Assembly (NCBI GenBank): GCA_028821515.1
Contig: JAPPGA010000020.1
Location: 1 to 64,000 of the forward strand
Length of the DNA stretch: 64,000 nt
Source: Gammaproteobacteria bacterium
GTDB lineage: Bacteria; Pseudomonadota; Gammaproteobacteria; Pseudomonadales; Azotimanducaceae
Reading direction: 5' to 3'
Part shown: piece by piece, positions 41,532 to 50,198 of the stretch
How the letters are laid out: the number at the start of each line of letters is the position of its first letter
Numbering within the stretch: the first letter of the stretch is position 1
Notes under the pieces: model-generated
The model's input: the letters and a program-made list of their open reading frames with translations, nothing else
Told to the model about the DNA's origin: nothing
Database searches by the model: none
Made by a program: the position numbers and the translations under genes

Positions 41532-42473
41532 ATGGCTGACAACGTACTCGAAATCCGCGACCTCGCCGTCGAGTTCAAGACGGACATCGGCGTGACCCAC
41601 GCCTTGCGCGAGGTTGGCTTCGACGTGCCGAGGGGCAAGGTCACGGCGATCGTCGGCGAATCGGGTTCCGGCAAATCCGTCACCGCCAACTGCATCATGC
41701 GGCTCATCCAGCCGCCGGGGGAGATCACCAGCGGGCGAATCGACTTCTCGCCCACGGGCACCGAACCCTTCGACATCGTGTCGCTGAAAACCAAGGACCC
41801 GCGCCTGCTGGATCTTCGGGGCGGCCTGATCAGCATGGTGTTCCAGGAGCCCATGACCGCGCTGTCCCCGGTCTACACGGTGGGGAACCAGGTTGCCGAG
41901 GCGATTCTCTGCCATCGAAAGGTCTCGAAGAAGCAGGCCTGGGCGGAGGCGGCGGACATGCTCGAACGGGTGGGGATCGACGACGTGCCCCGGCGCATAC
42001 GCCAGTATCCGTTCGAGTTCTCGGGCGGAATGCGCCAACGGGTCGTGATCGCCATGGCGCTCGTCTGCCAGCCGGAACTGCTGATCTGCGACGAGCCGAC
42101 CACAGCCCTCGACGTCACCATACAGGCGGAAATCCTGACGCTGATCCGCAGCCTGCAGCGCGACCTCAAGAACACGGTGCTCTTCATCACCCATGACCTC
42201 GGCGTCGTGGCCCAGTTGGCCGACCAGGTCGTGGTCATGTACGGGGGACGCGTGCTGGAAATCGGAAGTGTTCGCCAAGTGTTGAAGGACCCCGTCCATC
42301 CATACACGCGCGGTCTGCTGGCCGCGATCCCCGGTCTCGCGGAGAAAGGTCAGCGGCTCGAGACGATGGCCAGCGTGCTGGGCGACGCCGACATCATCAC
42401 GCCGCATCCATTGAGACGGCTGTCGGACGGCCGCCAGGTCAGCCTGGCCGCCGGGCCAACGAGGCAGTCATGA
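41532..42473 (+). CDS. Peptide/nickel-type ABC transporter ATPase (DppD/OppD-like)
   Basis: 313 aa. Walker A GESGSGKS, Q-loop VFQEPMTALSP, signature FSGGMRQRVVIAMAL, Walker B LLICDEPTTALD and H-loop ITHDLG. The C-terminal extension (HPYTRGLLAAIPGL) marks the Opp/Dpp branch, but the usual Cys-rich GCxFxxRCP segment is missing. GGAG 6 nt upstream of the ATG. Its stop overlaps the next ATPase gene. No permease or binding-protein gene is adjacent. Confidence 0.88.
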   Translation: MADNVLEIRDLAVEFKTDIGVTHALREVGFDVPRGKVTAIVGESGSGKSVTANCIMRLIQPPGEITSGRIDFSPTGTEPFDIVSLKTKDPRLLDLRGGLISMVFQEPMTALSPVYTVGNQVAEAILCHRKVSKKQAWAEAADMLERVGIDDVPRRIRQYPFEFSGGMRQRVVIAMALVCQPELLICDEPTTALDVTIQAEILTLIRSLQRDLKNTVLFITHDLGVVAQLADQVVVMYGGRVLEIGSVRQVLKDPVHPYTRGLLAAIPGLAEKGQRLETMASVLGDADIITPHPLRRLSDGRQVSLAAGPTRQS

Positions 42474-43285
42474 CCGAGCGGCTGCTTGAAGTCGAGGGCG
42501 TAAGCAAGGCTTTCGACGGCGTCATGGCCATCGAGAACATCAGCTTTGCCCTGGATGCCTCGGAAACCCTCGGCATCGTAGGCGAATCCGGTTCCGGGAA
42601 AACCACCCTGGCCCGCTGCATCCTGCGGGCGATCGATCCCGACATCGGAACCGTGCGTTTCAGGGGCAAGGACGGTTGGCATCCGCTGCACGCGATGACC
42701 GATTCCGAGTTGATTCCCCTGCGCCAGGAAATGCAGATGGTGTTCCAGGATCCGTTCTCGTCCCTGAACCCGCGCATGACGGTGCAGGAGATCCTGGAGG
42801 AGCCGCTCATCATCCACAAGATCGGTACACGCGCATCGAGGCGGGAGGCGGTACTGGACATCCTCGACCGGGTGCAGATGGAATCGGACTCGCTGACGCG
42901 GTATCCGCACGCCTTCTCCGGCGGGCAGCGGCAACGGATCGGGATCGCGCGCGCCCTGATCCTGCGGCCGAAGCTGGTGGTCTGCGACGAGGCCGTCTCC
43001 GCGCTGGACGTGTCCGTACAGGCCCAGATCATCAACCTCCTGGAAGACCTGCAGAAGGAACTGGGACTCACCTATCTCTTCGTCGCGCACGATCTCAGCG
43101 TGGTGCGCCACATCTGCGACCGGATCCTGGTCATGCATCGGGGCCGCGTCGTCGAATCGGGGCCCGTGGAGGAGGTCTTCACCAATCCCCGGGAGGACTA
43201 CACCCGACTGCTCCTTTCGGCTATTCCCTCGCCCGATCCCGATGTGCCCCTGCAGCCGCTCGACCGGCAGGTGCTGGGCTTATAA
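42470..43285 (+). CDS. Peptide/nickel-type ABC transporter ATPase (DppF/OppF-like)
   Basis: 271 aa. Walker A GESGSGKTTLARC, Q-loop VFQDPFSSLNPRMTV, signature FSGGQRQRIGIARAL, Walker B LVVCDEAVSALDVSVQ and H-loop VAHDLSV. ATGA overlap with the preceding ATPase, so the two form the usual heterodimer. Its membrane partners must be encoded elsewhere. Confidence 0.88.
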   Translation: MTERLLEVEGVSKAFDGVMAIENISFALDASETLGIVGESGSGKTTLARCILRAIDPDIGTVRFRGKDGWHPLHAMTDSELIPLRQEMQMVFQDPFSSLNPRMTVQEILEEPLIIHKIGTRASRREAVLDILDRVQMESDSLTRYPHAFSGGQRQRIGIARALILRPKLVVCDEAVSALDVSVQAQIINLLEDLQKELGLTYLFVAHDLSVVRHICDRILVMHRGRVVESGPVEEVFTNPREDYTRLLLSAIPSPDPDVPLQPLDRQVLGL

Positions 43286-43372
43286 CGGGCCCGTTGTCGC
43301 GAAGTTTTTTTGCCCGTTTCGACCACCCGTTGTGGTGTATATTCCCCGGTCCGTTTCCGGAGGGAATTGCGC

Positions 43373-44428
43373 ATGAACGATGCGCCCGACCTCGAACTTG
43401 ATACCGCCTGGATGGAGCGGATGGGCGAGTGGGGCACCACTGCCCAGCCCGGCAAACGGGGTCTCACCCTGGAGGACATCCGTATCGGCCGGTACGGCGA
43501 ACTGCCGGAAGAGAGCGACAACATGTCCGGGCGGCCACGCGGCGCTGCCGAGCGTCCCGAGGCCTTCCGGATAGGCGGCTACACGGTTCGGTCCAAAAGG
43601 GAAATCTGGCTCGAGAATGCCACTTTCCTGTACGAGGAAGCGTTGCAGAGACAGTGGAGTTCAGCCACCGATATCCCGTGGGAGACCATCGAGCCCCTGC
43701 CGGACGACCTCGAGGAGGCCGAGTGCGCGCTGTGTACCTTCTTCAACGAGGTCGAGTTTGTCGCCGGCGATGTGCCCGCCCGCTGGGTCGCGAACATCTC
43801 GCCGGATTTCTTCGAGGCGCGCAACGTTCTCCTGGCCCAGGTGCAGGACGAGGCGCGCCACATGGACGTGTTCCGCAAGCGCGCGCTCGCCAACGGCGGC
43901 GGCCTTACTCGCGTCACCGGCGCCACATCCGGTTTCGTCGGCAGCATCGACCTGTCCCGGGATTTCACGGAGATGTCCTCCCGCATGCACGTCTCCGGAG
44001 AGGGAGCGGTCCTGAGCATGTTTCGCATGGGAGAGCTCGTCGGCCAGAATCCCGCCGAGAAGCGCATGTACCGGCTCTGTGCCCAGGACGAGGCGCGGCA
44101 CGTGGCGTTCGGCATCATGCATCTGCGCTATCTGCATGCGACGGCACCGGATCGGCACGAGGAGATCGAGGCCTACCTCGACGAGGCGGAAAACCTGTCG
44201 CTGACGGGCGGCACCAATCCCGCCGGGCCCCAGGCTGAAACCAGCGAAGCACTGGCCATCCTCCTCGGCGGGGGCAAGCAGCACTACGACGAAGGGTTCC
44301 GCATCCTGCTCGCCATCCGCAAGCGCCAGCTCAAGGAATACATGCAACGCGTGAAGAGCGCCGGTTTCGGCGAGCGTTTCGAGAATGGCCGCTCCCCCGT
44401 GCCAGGGCGCATCGCCGCGCTAAGCTGA
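43373..44428 (+). CDS. Ferritin-like diiron protein, putative oxygenase, intact metal site
   Basis: 351 aa; ATG at 43373 with GGAGGG 8 nt upstream. The diiron ligand set of the ferritin/R2 superfamily can be read: E126 or E128 in FNEVEF, E160 and H163 in QDEARHMDVF, E210 in VSGEGAV, E240 and H243 in QDEARHVAFG. Such proteins activate O2 for hydroxylation, N-oxidation, desaturation or epoxidation. No reductase or ferredoxin gene is next to it. First of five tightly packed genes together with a paralogue that has lost ligands, two SCP2-like proteins and a zinc-ribbon protein, suggesting a multi-subunit oxygenase for a hydrophobic substrate. Substrate unknown. Confidence 0.75.
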   Translation: MNDAPDLELDTAWMERMGEWGTTAQPGKRGLTLEDIRIGRYGELPEESDNMSGRPRGAAERPEAFRIGGYTVRSKREIWLENATFLYEEALQRQWSSATDIPWETIEPLPDDLEEAECALCTFFNEVEFVAGDVPARWVANISPDFFEARNVLLAQVQDEARHMDVFRKRALANGGGLTRVTGATSGFVGSIDLSRDFTEMSSRMHVSGEGAVLSMFRMGELVGQNPAEKRMYRLCAQDEARHVAFGIMHLRYLHATAPDRHEEIEAYLDEAENLSLTGGTNPAGPQAETSEALAILLGGGKQHYDEGFRILLAIRKRQLKEYMQRVKSAGFGERFENGRSPVPGRIAALS

Positions 44429-44465
44429 ACGGGGCCTTGCCCGTCCATCCAAAGGAGGCCATGGC

Positions 44466-45560
44466 ATGACCCAGGCGTCCCGCGTCAAGAAACTCACCGA
44501 TTCGGTCGCGCACATCGAGATCTCGCCACCCCGGCTGCAATGGATGGGGCATTCCAGGCAATGGGGCACGCGCGTAAAGAAAGGCGAACACGGATTGCGG
44601 CTCGGCGACCTCAACGTCGGCATTTACGGCGAGATACCCCAGCACTGGGAAGACCAGTCCCGGCGCCCGCGGGGCGCGGCGGACCTGCCCGGGATGCCGC
44701 CATTGCCCTACCACCTGCGGAGCAAACACCAGATCTGGGCTGACAGTGCCGCTGATCTCTACGAAGAGGCGATTCAACATCGCTGGATTCCCGCGACGGA
44801 CATTCCGTGGAGCGAGCTGTCGGCCCTGCCCGACGACGTCGAACGCGCCATGTGCCAGGTTCTGACCGAGCTCATGCAGGCAGCCAACGCGGAGCTTGAG
44901 AGCATCACGTACTGGCAGGAACAGATGTCCTACGGGTATCACGAGGTCAAGCAGTTCCTTGCCGTCGCCGCCCTGACCTGCGCGCGTCACATCGACGCGT
45001 TCCGCAAGCGGTGCCTGGCGAACGGGGGCGGGCTCGGGCTTGAGAGCCGCGGCCGCATGAACCGGGCAATCCTGGAAAGCCGCGGAGGCTGGACCGAAGC
45101 GGTCGTCTACATCTACCTGCTGCGCGGCTTCTATATCCAGAACCAGTACCGGCTCCTACTGGCACACGCCCACAATGCCGCCGAGCGGGAGATCTTCGCC
45201 AATTGCCTCGCCGACCATTCCCGCCACATGAGCTATGCCCTGGACCATCTGAAGTACGCCATCACCCAACAGGACGGCCAGGCGGCGGTCATCCAGACGC
45301 TTCTGTCACTGGGAGAGAGCACCCTGGCTCGAGACATCCGGGAACCGGTGCAGCGCTCAGCCCTCGCAGTCGTATTCGGCGGAGGCGTCGAGGGCGGCCG
45401 CCAGGAGGGGATGGCAACGTGGCACACGATGGTTCGGCAATCGATACACGACTACCTCGACGCGTGCGAGTGGCTCGGGATAAAGCGAAACATGATCCAG
45501 CGCAGGCTGAACGCCCTGCTCCCCCCGGATGAGCAACTTGTACCGCCGGAACGGGGCTGA
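44466..45560 (+). CDS. Paralogue of the diiron protein with lost metal ligands
   Basis: 364 aa; AAAGGAGG 7 nt before the ATG. It aligns by eye with the preceding protein across its length: both share GxxRxxDxxxGxYGE-like openings, ATDIPW and FRKRxLANGGGL. However, the first EARH has become CARH (C172, H175) and the second DEARH has become DHSRH (H251, H254), so two of the carboxylate ligands are missing. It is therefore probably a structural or regulatory partner of the intact protein, or it has a different metal site. The gene is intact and well expressed by its ribosome site, arguing for a kept function. Confidence 0.65.
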   Translation: MTQASRVKKLTDSVAHIEISPPRLQWMGHSRQWGTRVKKGEHGLRLGDLNVGIYGEIPQHWEDQSRRPRGAADLPGMPPLPYHLRSKHQIWADSAADLYEEAIQHRWIPATDIPWSELSALPDDVERAMCQVLTELMQAANAELESITYWQEQMSYGYHEVKQFLAVAALTCARHIDAFRKRCLANGGGLGLESRGRMNRAILESRGGWTEAVVYIYLLRGFYIQNQYRLLLAHAHNAAEREIFANCLADHSRHMSYALDHLKYAITQQDGQAAVIQTLLSLGESTLARDIREPVQRSALAVVFGGGVEGGRQEGMATWHTMVRQSIHDYLDACEWLGIKRNMIQRRLNALLPPDEQLVPPERG

Positions 45561-45568
45561 CCCCGCTC

Positions 45569-46012
45569 ATGCCGGCATTCCCTTCAGTCGAATGGTTCAA
45601 CGCCGTGCGCGAACGGTACAACACGGACCAGACGCTTCACTCCGGCGGCGGGGGCCCTTGCGAGGCAACAGCGGCGCTGTGTATCGGAGACAGCGTCTAC
45701 CTGCTCGAGTTCGAGGGCTTCGAGTGCGCCGAAATCAGGGAGATCGCCCGAGACGACATCGACCAGGCGGACTTCTTTCTCGACATGCCGATGCCCGAAT
45801 GGATCGACATGATCAACAACATCCAGGAGAACGGCGCGGCAGACCTCGACCATACGCTCAGCACGATCGACCTGGAACTGGAAGACGGCCTCCCCCGCGC
45901 CCCGGGCGACGACCAGTACCGCCGCGACCTGTTCTACCGCTACAACCAGAACTTCCAGGACTTCTTCGACGCATCCGCGGGCATTGCCACCACCATCGGC
46001 CCCGTGGACTGA
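45569..46012 (+). CDS. SCP2-like (sterol-carrier-type) small protein A
   Basis: 147 aa. FFLDMPMPEWIDMINNIQENG and the following helix resemble the SCP2 lipid-binding fold. It shares FLDM...W.D and F.RYNQ.FQDFF with the next protein. Starts 9 bp after the diiron paralogue. A role in presenting or sequestering a hydrophobic ligand is inferred. Family assignment is tentative. Confidence 0.5.
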   Translation: MPAFPSVEWFNAVRERYNTDQTLHSGGGGPCEATAALCIGDSVYLLEFEGFECAEIREIARDDIDQADFFLDMPMPEWIDMINNIQENGAADLDHTLSTIDLELEDGLPRAPGDDQYRRDLFYRYNQNFQDFFDASAGIATTIGPVD

Positions 46013-46031
46013 CGGTTCGCGAGGTGTCTGC

Positions 46032-46448
46032 TTGCTTTCGCTAAAACAACTGAGGGCCGCACAATCGGCGGTGAACGAGTCGAGTGCCTTTCGCGCTCTT
46101 GGAAGCGTCGATGCCAGGGTCGTGATGGCGTCCGGCAAATCCGTGTTTCTCGCCACCTTCCGCGCCTTCGGTTGTGCGGATGTCCGGCGCATCGACGCGG
46201 CCGATGTCCGCGACGGCGACTTCACGATAGACATGACGCCGGGCCAGTGGCGCGACTACCTCGCCGAGCGGGAATCGGGCGGCGGAAAGTCGCTCGCCGA
46301 ACTCGATCTCGAGAGAGGGATCGTCAAGGCCGCCAATCCCCGCAAGAAGCAGGACTTCTTCCGTTACCACCAGTCGCTGCAGCAGTTTGTCGACGCCCTC
46401 GCCGGCATCGCTCCTGCGAGCTGGAGATCGGACAGGCTGACGTACTGA
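46032..46448 (+). CDS. SCP2-like small protein B
   Basis: 138 aa from the TTG at 46032, supported by GAGG 7 nt upstream; no ATG fits. Paralogue of the previous protein (DFTIDMTPGQWRDYL and KKQDFFRYHQSLQQFVDALAGI). Its TGA overlaps the next ATG. Function as for protein A; tentative. Confidence 0.5.
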   Translation: MLSLKQLRAAQSAVNESSAFRALGSVDARVVMASGKSVFLATFRAFGCADVRRIDAADVRDGDFTIDMTPGQWRDYLAERESGGGKSLAELDLERGIVKAANPRKKQDFFRYHQSLQQFVDALAGIAPASWRSDRLTY

Positions 46449-46717
46449 TGCCCCTCTACCCTTACCGCTGCCGGCGCTGCGGAAACCTCACCGAGCTTCT
46501 CTGGTCCGGCTTCGAGCCGCCGGAGCAGGTGCCCTGCGATGCCTGCGAAAGCGAGTCGACCTACCGGGTCATTGGCGTCAACGCCTACCACCGGTCCGAC
46601 GCCCAGAAGACGGCGCGGCTGGACCCGAAGTACGACAGGCTGGTAGATACGACCGCCAAATCCGCAGCGGGGACAAGCGAGGATCGGTTGTTGCGCCGGA
46701 TGAAGCCGTTCGAGTAG
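46448..46717 (+). CDS. FmdB-type zinc-ribbon protein
   Basis: 89 aa. MPLYPYRCRRCGNLTELLWSG and CDACES give the four cysteines of an FmdB-like zinc ribbon (CxxC...CxxC). Overlaps the preceding stop. FmdB-like ribbons are thought to act as small regulatory or assembly factors; here it probably serves the diiron cluster. Confidence 0.75.
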   Translation: MPLYPYRCRRCGNLTELLWSGFEPPEQVPCDACESESTYRVIGVNAYHRSDAQKTARLDPKYDRLVDTTAKSAAGTSEDRLLRRMKPFE

Positions 46718-46772
46718 CTTGCCGAGGGGCGGGACGACCAGCGAGCCGAAGACGCAACCCAAGGCCCTCCGA

Positions 46773-47174
46773 TCAGTCCTCCCGAGGCCCCAGGACCAGG
46801 TCCCGCAATGTCACCATGCCCACGGCGTTGCGGGCGTCATCCACGACCACCGCACGGGAATGGCCGAGCCGCGCGAGCAGCCGCACCGCGTAGCGCACGA
46901 GCATGCCCGGCGGTAACGTCACCACGGGCTTCGTCATGACCTCGTAGACGCTGACGCGGTCCGGCGCCCGGTTGCGGGCAATCACCTCGTTCGCCACATC
47001 CGCCACCTCGACCAGCCCCACCTCGTCATCCGCGTCGCGCCGGTCGACCACAAGAGAACTGACGCGGTGTTTCTTCATCATCTGTATGGCTTCACCCACC
47101 GATGCCAGGCCATTGATGTTGTAGAGGTCGGTAACCATGACGTCCTCGACCCGGGCTTCGCGTTGCTCGCTCAT
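46773..47174 (-). CDS. Two-CBS-domain protein
   Basis: 133 aa made of two CBS motifs (VEDVMVTDLYNINGLASVGEAIQMM and VYEVMTKPVVTLPPGMLVRYAVRLL, each followed by SSLVVDR or RAVVVDD). Such pairs bind adenine nucleotides and sense energy state. It overlaps the PII-like gene by 4 bp at its start, so it closes the DUF1538 operon. Confidence 0.88.
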   Translation of the reverse strand: MSEQREARVEDVMVTDLYNINGLASVGEAIQMMKKHRVSSLVVDRRDADDEVGLVEVADVANEVIARNRAPDRVSVYEVMTKPVVTLPPGMLVRYAVRLLARLGHSRAVVVDDARNAVGMVTLRDLVLGPRED

Positions 47175-47521
47175 AGTTCCTCCTCCAGTTCTTCCCGCAT
47201 TATCGAGATTTGCGAGGACAGTCCCACCGCATCCTCGACGGCGATCTGAAAGGCGACGCCGGATCCCGGCTCCTCGTCAAAGCGCCCCGCGCTCCCAATC
47301 TGCTCCAGAATGTCCCGCGCGCGCGTTTCAACGACCAGGAACAGGACGACGTTGCCGTGCGCAGTCAGGTCCAGGCCGAAAAAGGACCGCTTCGGTGTGA
47401 TCCCCTCCCCGCGTGCGCTGGTGACGACCGTAACCCCGGTGGCGCCGCCCGCCCGCGCGGCCTCGATCACCGCGTCGGTCTTGTCGTCGCTTACCAGCGC
47501 GACGATCAGCTTCATTCTCAT
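47171..47521 (-). CDS. PII-like signalling protein
   Basis: 116 aa from the ATG at 47521. The ferredoxin-like fold is suggested by MKLIVALVSDDKTDAVIEAARAGGATGVTVV and the late PGSGVAFQIAVEDAVGL, similar to the PII C-terminal loop. The T-loop region (FFGLDLTAHGN) lacks the GlnB tyrosine, so it is a non-canonical member. It probably binds a nucleotide or small ligand and gates the DUF1538 membrane proteins. Confidence 0.7.
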   Translation of the reverse strand: MRMKLIVALVSDDKTDAVIEAARAGGATGVTVVTSARGEGITPKRSFFGLDLTAHGNVVLFLVVETRARDILEQIGSAGRFDEEPGSGVAFQIAVEDAVGLSSQISIMREELEEEL

Positions 47522-48342
47522 GGCTTCAAATCCTCCTTCGGCATGCGCGGTCGGCGTTGCCTGCGTCTCATGATGGGCCTGTCCCGCACCCAGTTGGCGA
47601 CCATCGCATACCCCAGCACGGACATGATGGGGAAGACGCTCGCGAAAGCAATCAGCCCGAACCCGTCGATCAGCGGGCTGCGTCCCGGCACGCTGGCCGC
47701 GAGGCCGAGGCCGAGCGCCGCCACGACCGGCACGGTGACCGTGGATGTCGTCACGCCGCCGCAGTCGTAGGCGAGCGGAATGATGGTTTTGCTGGCGCGA
47801 AAGGTCTGCACGATTACCACCACGTAGGCGGCGATGATGTACCACGGCAGCGGCGTGCCCGTGACGATGCGGAAGCAGCCGAGGGATACGCCGGCGGACA
47901 CGCCGATGGCCACCGCGATGCGCAGACCCCAGGCATTGACCGAGCCGCCGGAGACCTGCTCCGCTTTCAGCGCCACGGCGATCAGGGGCGGCTCCGCCAC
48001 GGTCGTCGCGAAGCCGATAGCGGCGGCGAACGCATACACGAGGGCGTAGTCGCGCCAATCAACGCCCGCCCCGGGGGACGCGTCCCCGACGCTCGCCTCG
48101 GTCAACTGGCGCGCCATCGTCTCGCCGATAGGAAAGAGCGCCTGCTCGAGGCCGATCAGGAACAGGGCCAGGCCGAGCAGCACGCAGACAAATCCCGTGA
48201 CGATGCCGGCCAGGTTCGGCGGGCGCTGCCTCAGCACCACGACCTGGAACGTGACGAGAATGGCGACGATCGGCGCCACATCGACCACGGTGTCGGCCAC
48301 CGTGCCGAGGAAGCCCATGGCGAAATCGGCAGCGGCGTTCAC
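47518..48342 (-). CDS. DUF1538 membrane protein, second copy
   Basis: 274 aa, about seven hydrophobic segments. Shares [54 protein letters not shown] and [18 protein letters not shown] with its neighbour. Pairs of DUF1538 proteins are presumed to form a transporter; the substrate is not known to me. ATGA overlaps at both ends place it in a four-gene operon. Confidence 0.8.
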   Translation of the reverse strand: MNAAADFAMGFLGTVADTVVDVAPIVAILVTFQVVVLRQRPPNLAGIVTGFVCVLLGLALFLIGLEQALFPIGETMARQLTEASVGDASPGAGVDWRDYALVYAFAAAIGFATTVAEPPLIAVALKAEQVSGGSVNAWGLRIAVAIGVSAGVSLGCFRIVTGTPLPWYIIAAYVVVIVQTFRASKTIIPLAYDCGGVTTSTVTVPVVAALGLGLAASVPGRSPLIDGFGLIAFASVFPIMSVLGYAMVANWVRDRPIMRRRQRRPRMPKEDLKP

Positions 48343-49070
48343 GCGACCAGCCCGAAGGTGAGCACGAAAATCATCGGGTTCAGGACCGCGAAGGCGATCA
48401 GGCCGAAGCCGTCGGTCATCGGATTGCGGCCCCTGATGGCGTTGGCGAGGCCGACGCCGAGCGCGGTCACGAGCGGCACGGTGATCGTGCTGGTGGCCAC
48501 TCCGCCCGCGTCGTAGGCGACGCCGATGATCTCGTCGGGCGCGAAAGCGGTCAGGGCGGTGACGATCACGTAGCCGCCGATAATGAATCGGTGGATGGGC
48601 CAGCCCATGACGATGCGCAACACGCCCAGCACGATGGCCACGCCCACGGATAACGCCACCACCATGCGCAGATTGAAAGCGTACGCTTCCTGCGCCGCCG
48701 CTTCGGGCGCTATCACGCCCGCCTCGGCGGCAACCTCGGCCGCCTTCCCCGCAATGGCGATCAGCGCCGGCTCGGCCACCGTCGTGCCGAAACCAAGACA
48801 GAACGCAAATACCAGCAGCGCGGTCGTGCTGCCCTTGCGGGCGAACGCCTGGGCAATCGCTTCACCGAGCGGAAAGAGACCGCTCTCAAGCCCCTGAATG
48901 AAGAGCGTGAGGCCGGCGATCACGCAGATCAGTCCGACGAGAACGTCAGCCAGGTTCGGAAACGGTTGCTGCAGGACGACGATCTGGAAGAACGCGATGA
49001 CCGCGATGATTGGCGCCAAGTCGCGCACGGCATCGCTGGCGCGCCGCCACACGAGGGTCAGGATGTTCAT
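48339..49070 (-). CDS. DUF1538 membrane protein, first copy
   Basis: 243 aa, about seven hydrophobic segments. [18 protein letters not shown] and [45 protein letters not shown] are shared with the next gene. First gene of the DUF1538-DUF1538-PII-CBS operon; the promoter must lie in 49071-49230, which it shares with the divergent MBL gene. Confidence 0.8.
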   Translation of the reverse strand: MNILTLVWRRASDAVRDLAPIIAVIAFFQIVVLQQPFPNLADVLVGLICVIAGLTLFIQGLESGLFPLGEAIAQAFARKGSTTALLVFAFCLGFGTTVAEPALIAIAGKAAEVAAEAGVIAPEAAAQEAYAFNLRMVVALSVGVAIVLGVLRIVMGWPIHRFIIGGYVIVTALTAFAPDEIIGVAYDAGGVATSTITVPLVTALGVGLANAIRGRNPMTDGFGLIAFAVLNPMIFVLTFGLVA

Positions 49071-49230
49071 CGCGACGCATTACCCATCGGCGCGCCGAGT
49101 ATAGCCCCGGTCATTGGCCGAACGATGACAATTCGGCGACGCCCCGTTTCGGTTTCGCTGTCCCTTCCCTTCCGCCGAGAGAGGGTTTGGCGCATCATCG
49201 TTGACCATCGCCGTTACAGGAGAGGGCGTC

Positions 49231-50193
49231 ATGTCACTTGGAATCAAGCCCTTCGACCACGGCCTGCATGACCTCGGCTCGGGCGGCTATGCATGGCTGC
49301 AGCCCGACGGCGGCTGGGGCTGGAGCAATGCCGGACTGATCGTGTCCCAAGGCGAAGCGCTCCTCGTCGATACCCTGTTCGACGTCAGGCTGACGCACGA
49401 CATGCTGGGCGCCATGCGCGCCGCCGACCCCGCGGCGGCCCATATCGACACGCTGGTCAATACGCACGCCAACGGCGACCACTGCAACGGCAACGAACTC
49501 GTCGCCGATGCCGAGATCATCTCGTCCAGCGCGACCGCCGAGGAACTCGCCGAAGACTCGCCCGAGCGCCTCGCCCAGATGATGCGGCTTGCCCCCGGCC
49601 TGGGAGAGGTTGGCGAGTTCCTTCAATACTGCTTCAGCGATTTCGACTTCGAGAACATTCGCCAGACCCTGCCGACCCGGACCTTCGACGACAGTCTGCA
49701 GATCAACTGCGGCGGCAAGGTCGTGATGCTCAAGCGGGTGGGGCCCTGCCATACCCGCGGCGATATCCTGGTCCATGTCCCCGCGGACAGACTGATGTTC
49801 ACCGGCGACATTCTGTTCATCGAGGGCCATCCGATCCTCTGGGCCGGTCCCGTCGGCAACTGGATCGACGCCTGCGACTACATGCTCGGCCTCGACCTCG
49901 AAACCATCGTGCCCGGGCACGGCCCGATCACCGATCATCGCGGCGTACGGGCGGTGCGGGACTACCTCGTCTACGTGCGCGACGAGGCCCGGAAACGCTT
50001 CGACGCCGGCATGACGATCTACGACGCCGCCATGGACATCTCCATGACGGACTATGACGCCTGGGGCGACGGTGAACGCATCGTCGTAAACGTCGCAACG
50101 CTATATCGCGAATTCGGAGACGCCGAATCGCCAGCGAACCCGGTAGAGCTGTTCACTCTCATGGCAAGGCTGCACAAGGCGCGCCGACGTTAG
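49231..50193 (+). CDS. Metallo-beta-lactamase-fold hydrolase
   Basis: 320 aa; ATG at 49231 with AGGAGAGG upstream. The metal motif reads NTHANGDHCNGN, that is H-x-N-x-D-H in place of H-x-H-x-D-H, plus GPCHTRGDI, TGDILFIEGHPI and VPGHGPITD for the remaining ligands. Probably a cytosolic hydrolase such as a thioesterase, lactonase or lyase-like enzyme. The Asn variant is common in some subfamilies, so activity is plausible; substrate unknown. Confidence 0.85.
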   Translation: MSLGIKPFDHGLHDLGSGGYAWLQPDGGWGWSNAGLIVSQGEALLVDTLFDVRLTHDMLGAMRAADPAAAHIDTLVNTHANGDHCNGNELVADAEIISSSATAEELAEDSPERLAQMMRLAPGLGEVGEFLQYCFSDFDFENIRQTLPTRTFDDSLQINCGGKVVMLKRVGPCHTRGDILVHVPADRLMFTGDILFIEGHPILWAGPVGNWIDACDYMLGLDLETIVPGHGPITDHRGVRAVRDYLVYVRDEARKRFDAGMTIYDAAMDISMTDYDAWGDGERIVVNVATLYREFGDAESPANPVELFTLMARLHKARRR

Positions 50194-50198
50194 TCAGA

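Noticed and set aside
41481-42407. 308-codon minus-strand frame opposite the first ABC ATPase
   Set aside because: Shadow of the ATPase gene, which has all ABC motifs.
43310-43343. Sigma-70 promoter (TTGCCC and TATATT) for the diiron cluster
   Set aside because: Spacing of 22 bp is too long and no better -35 was found; TATATT alone is not enough.
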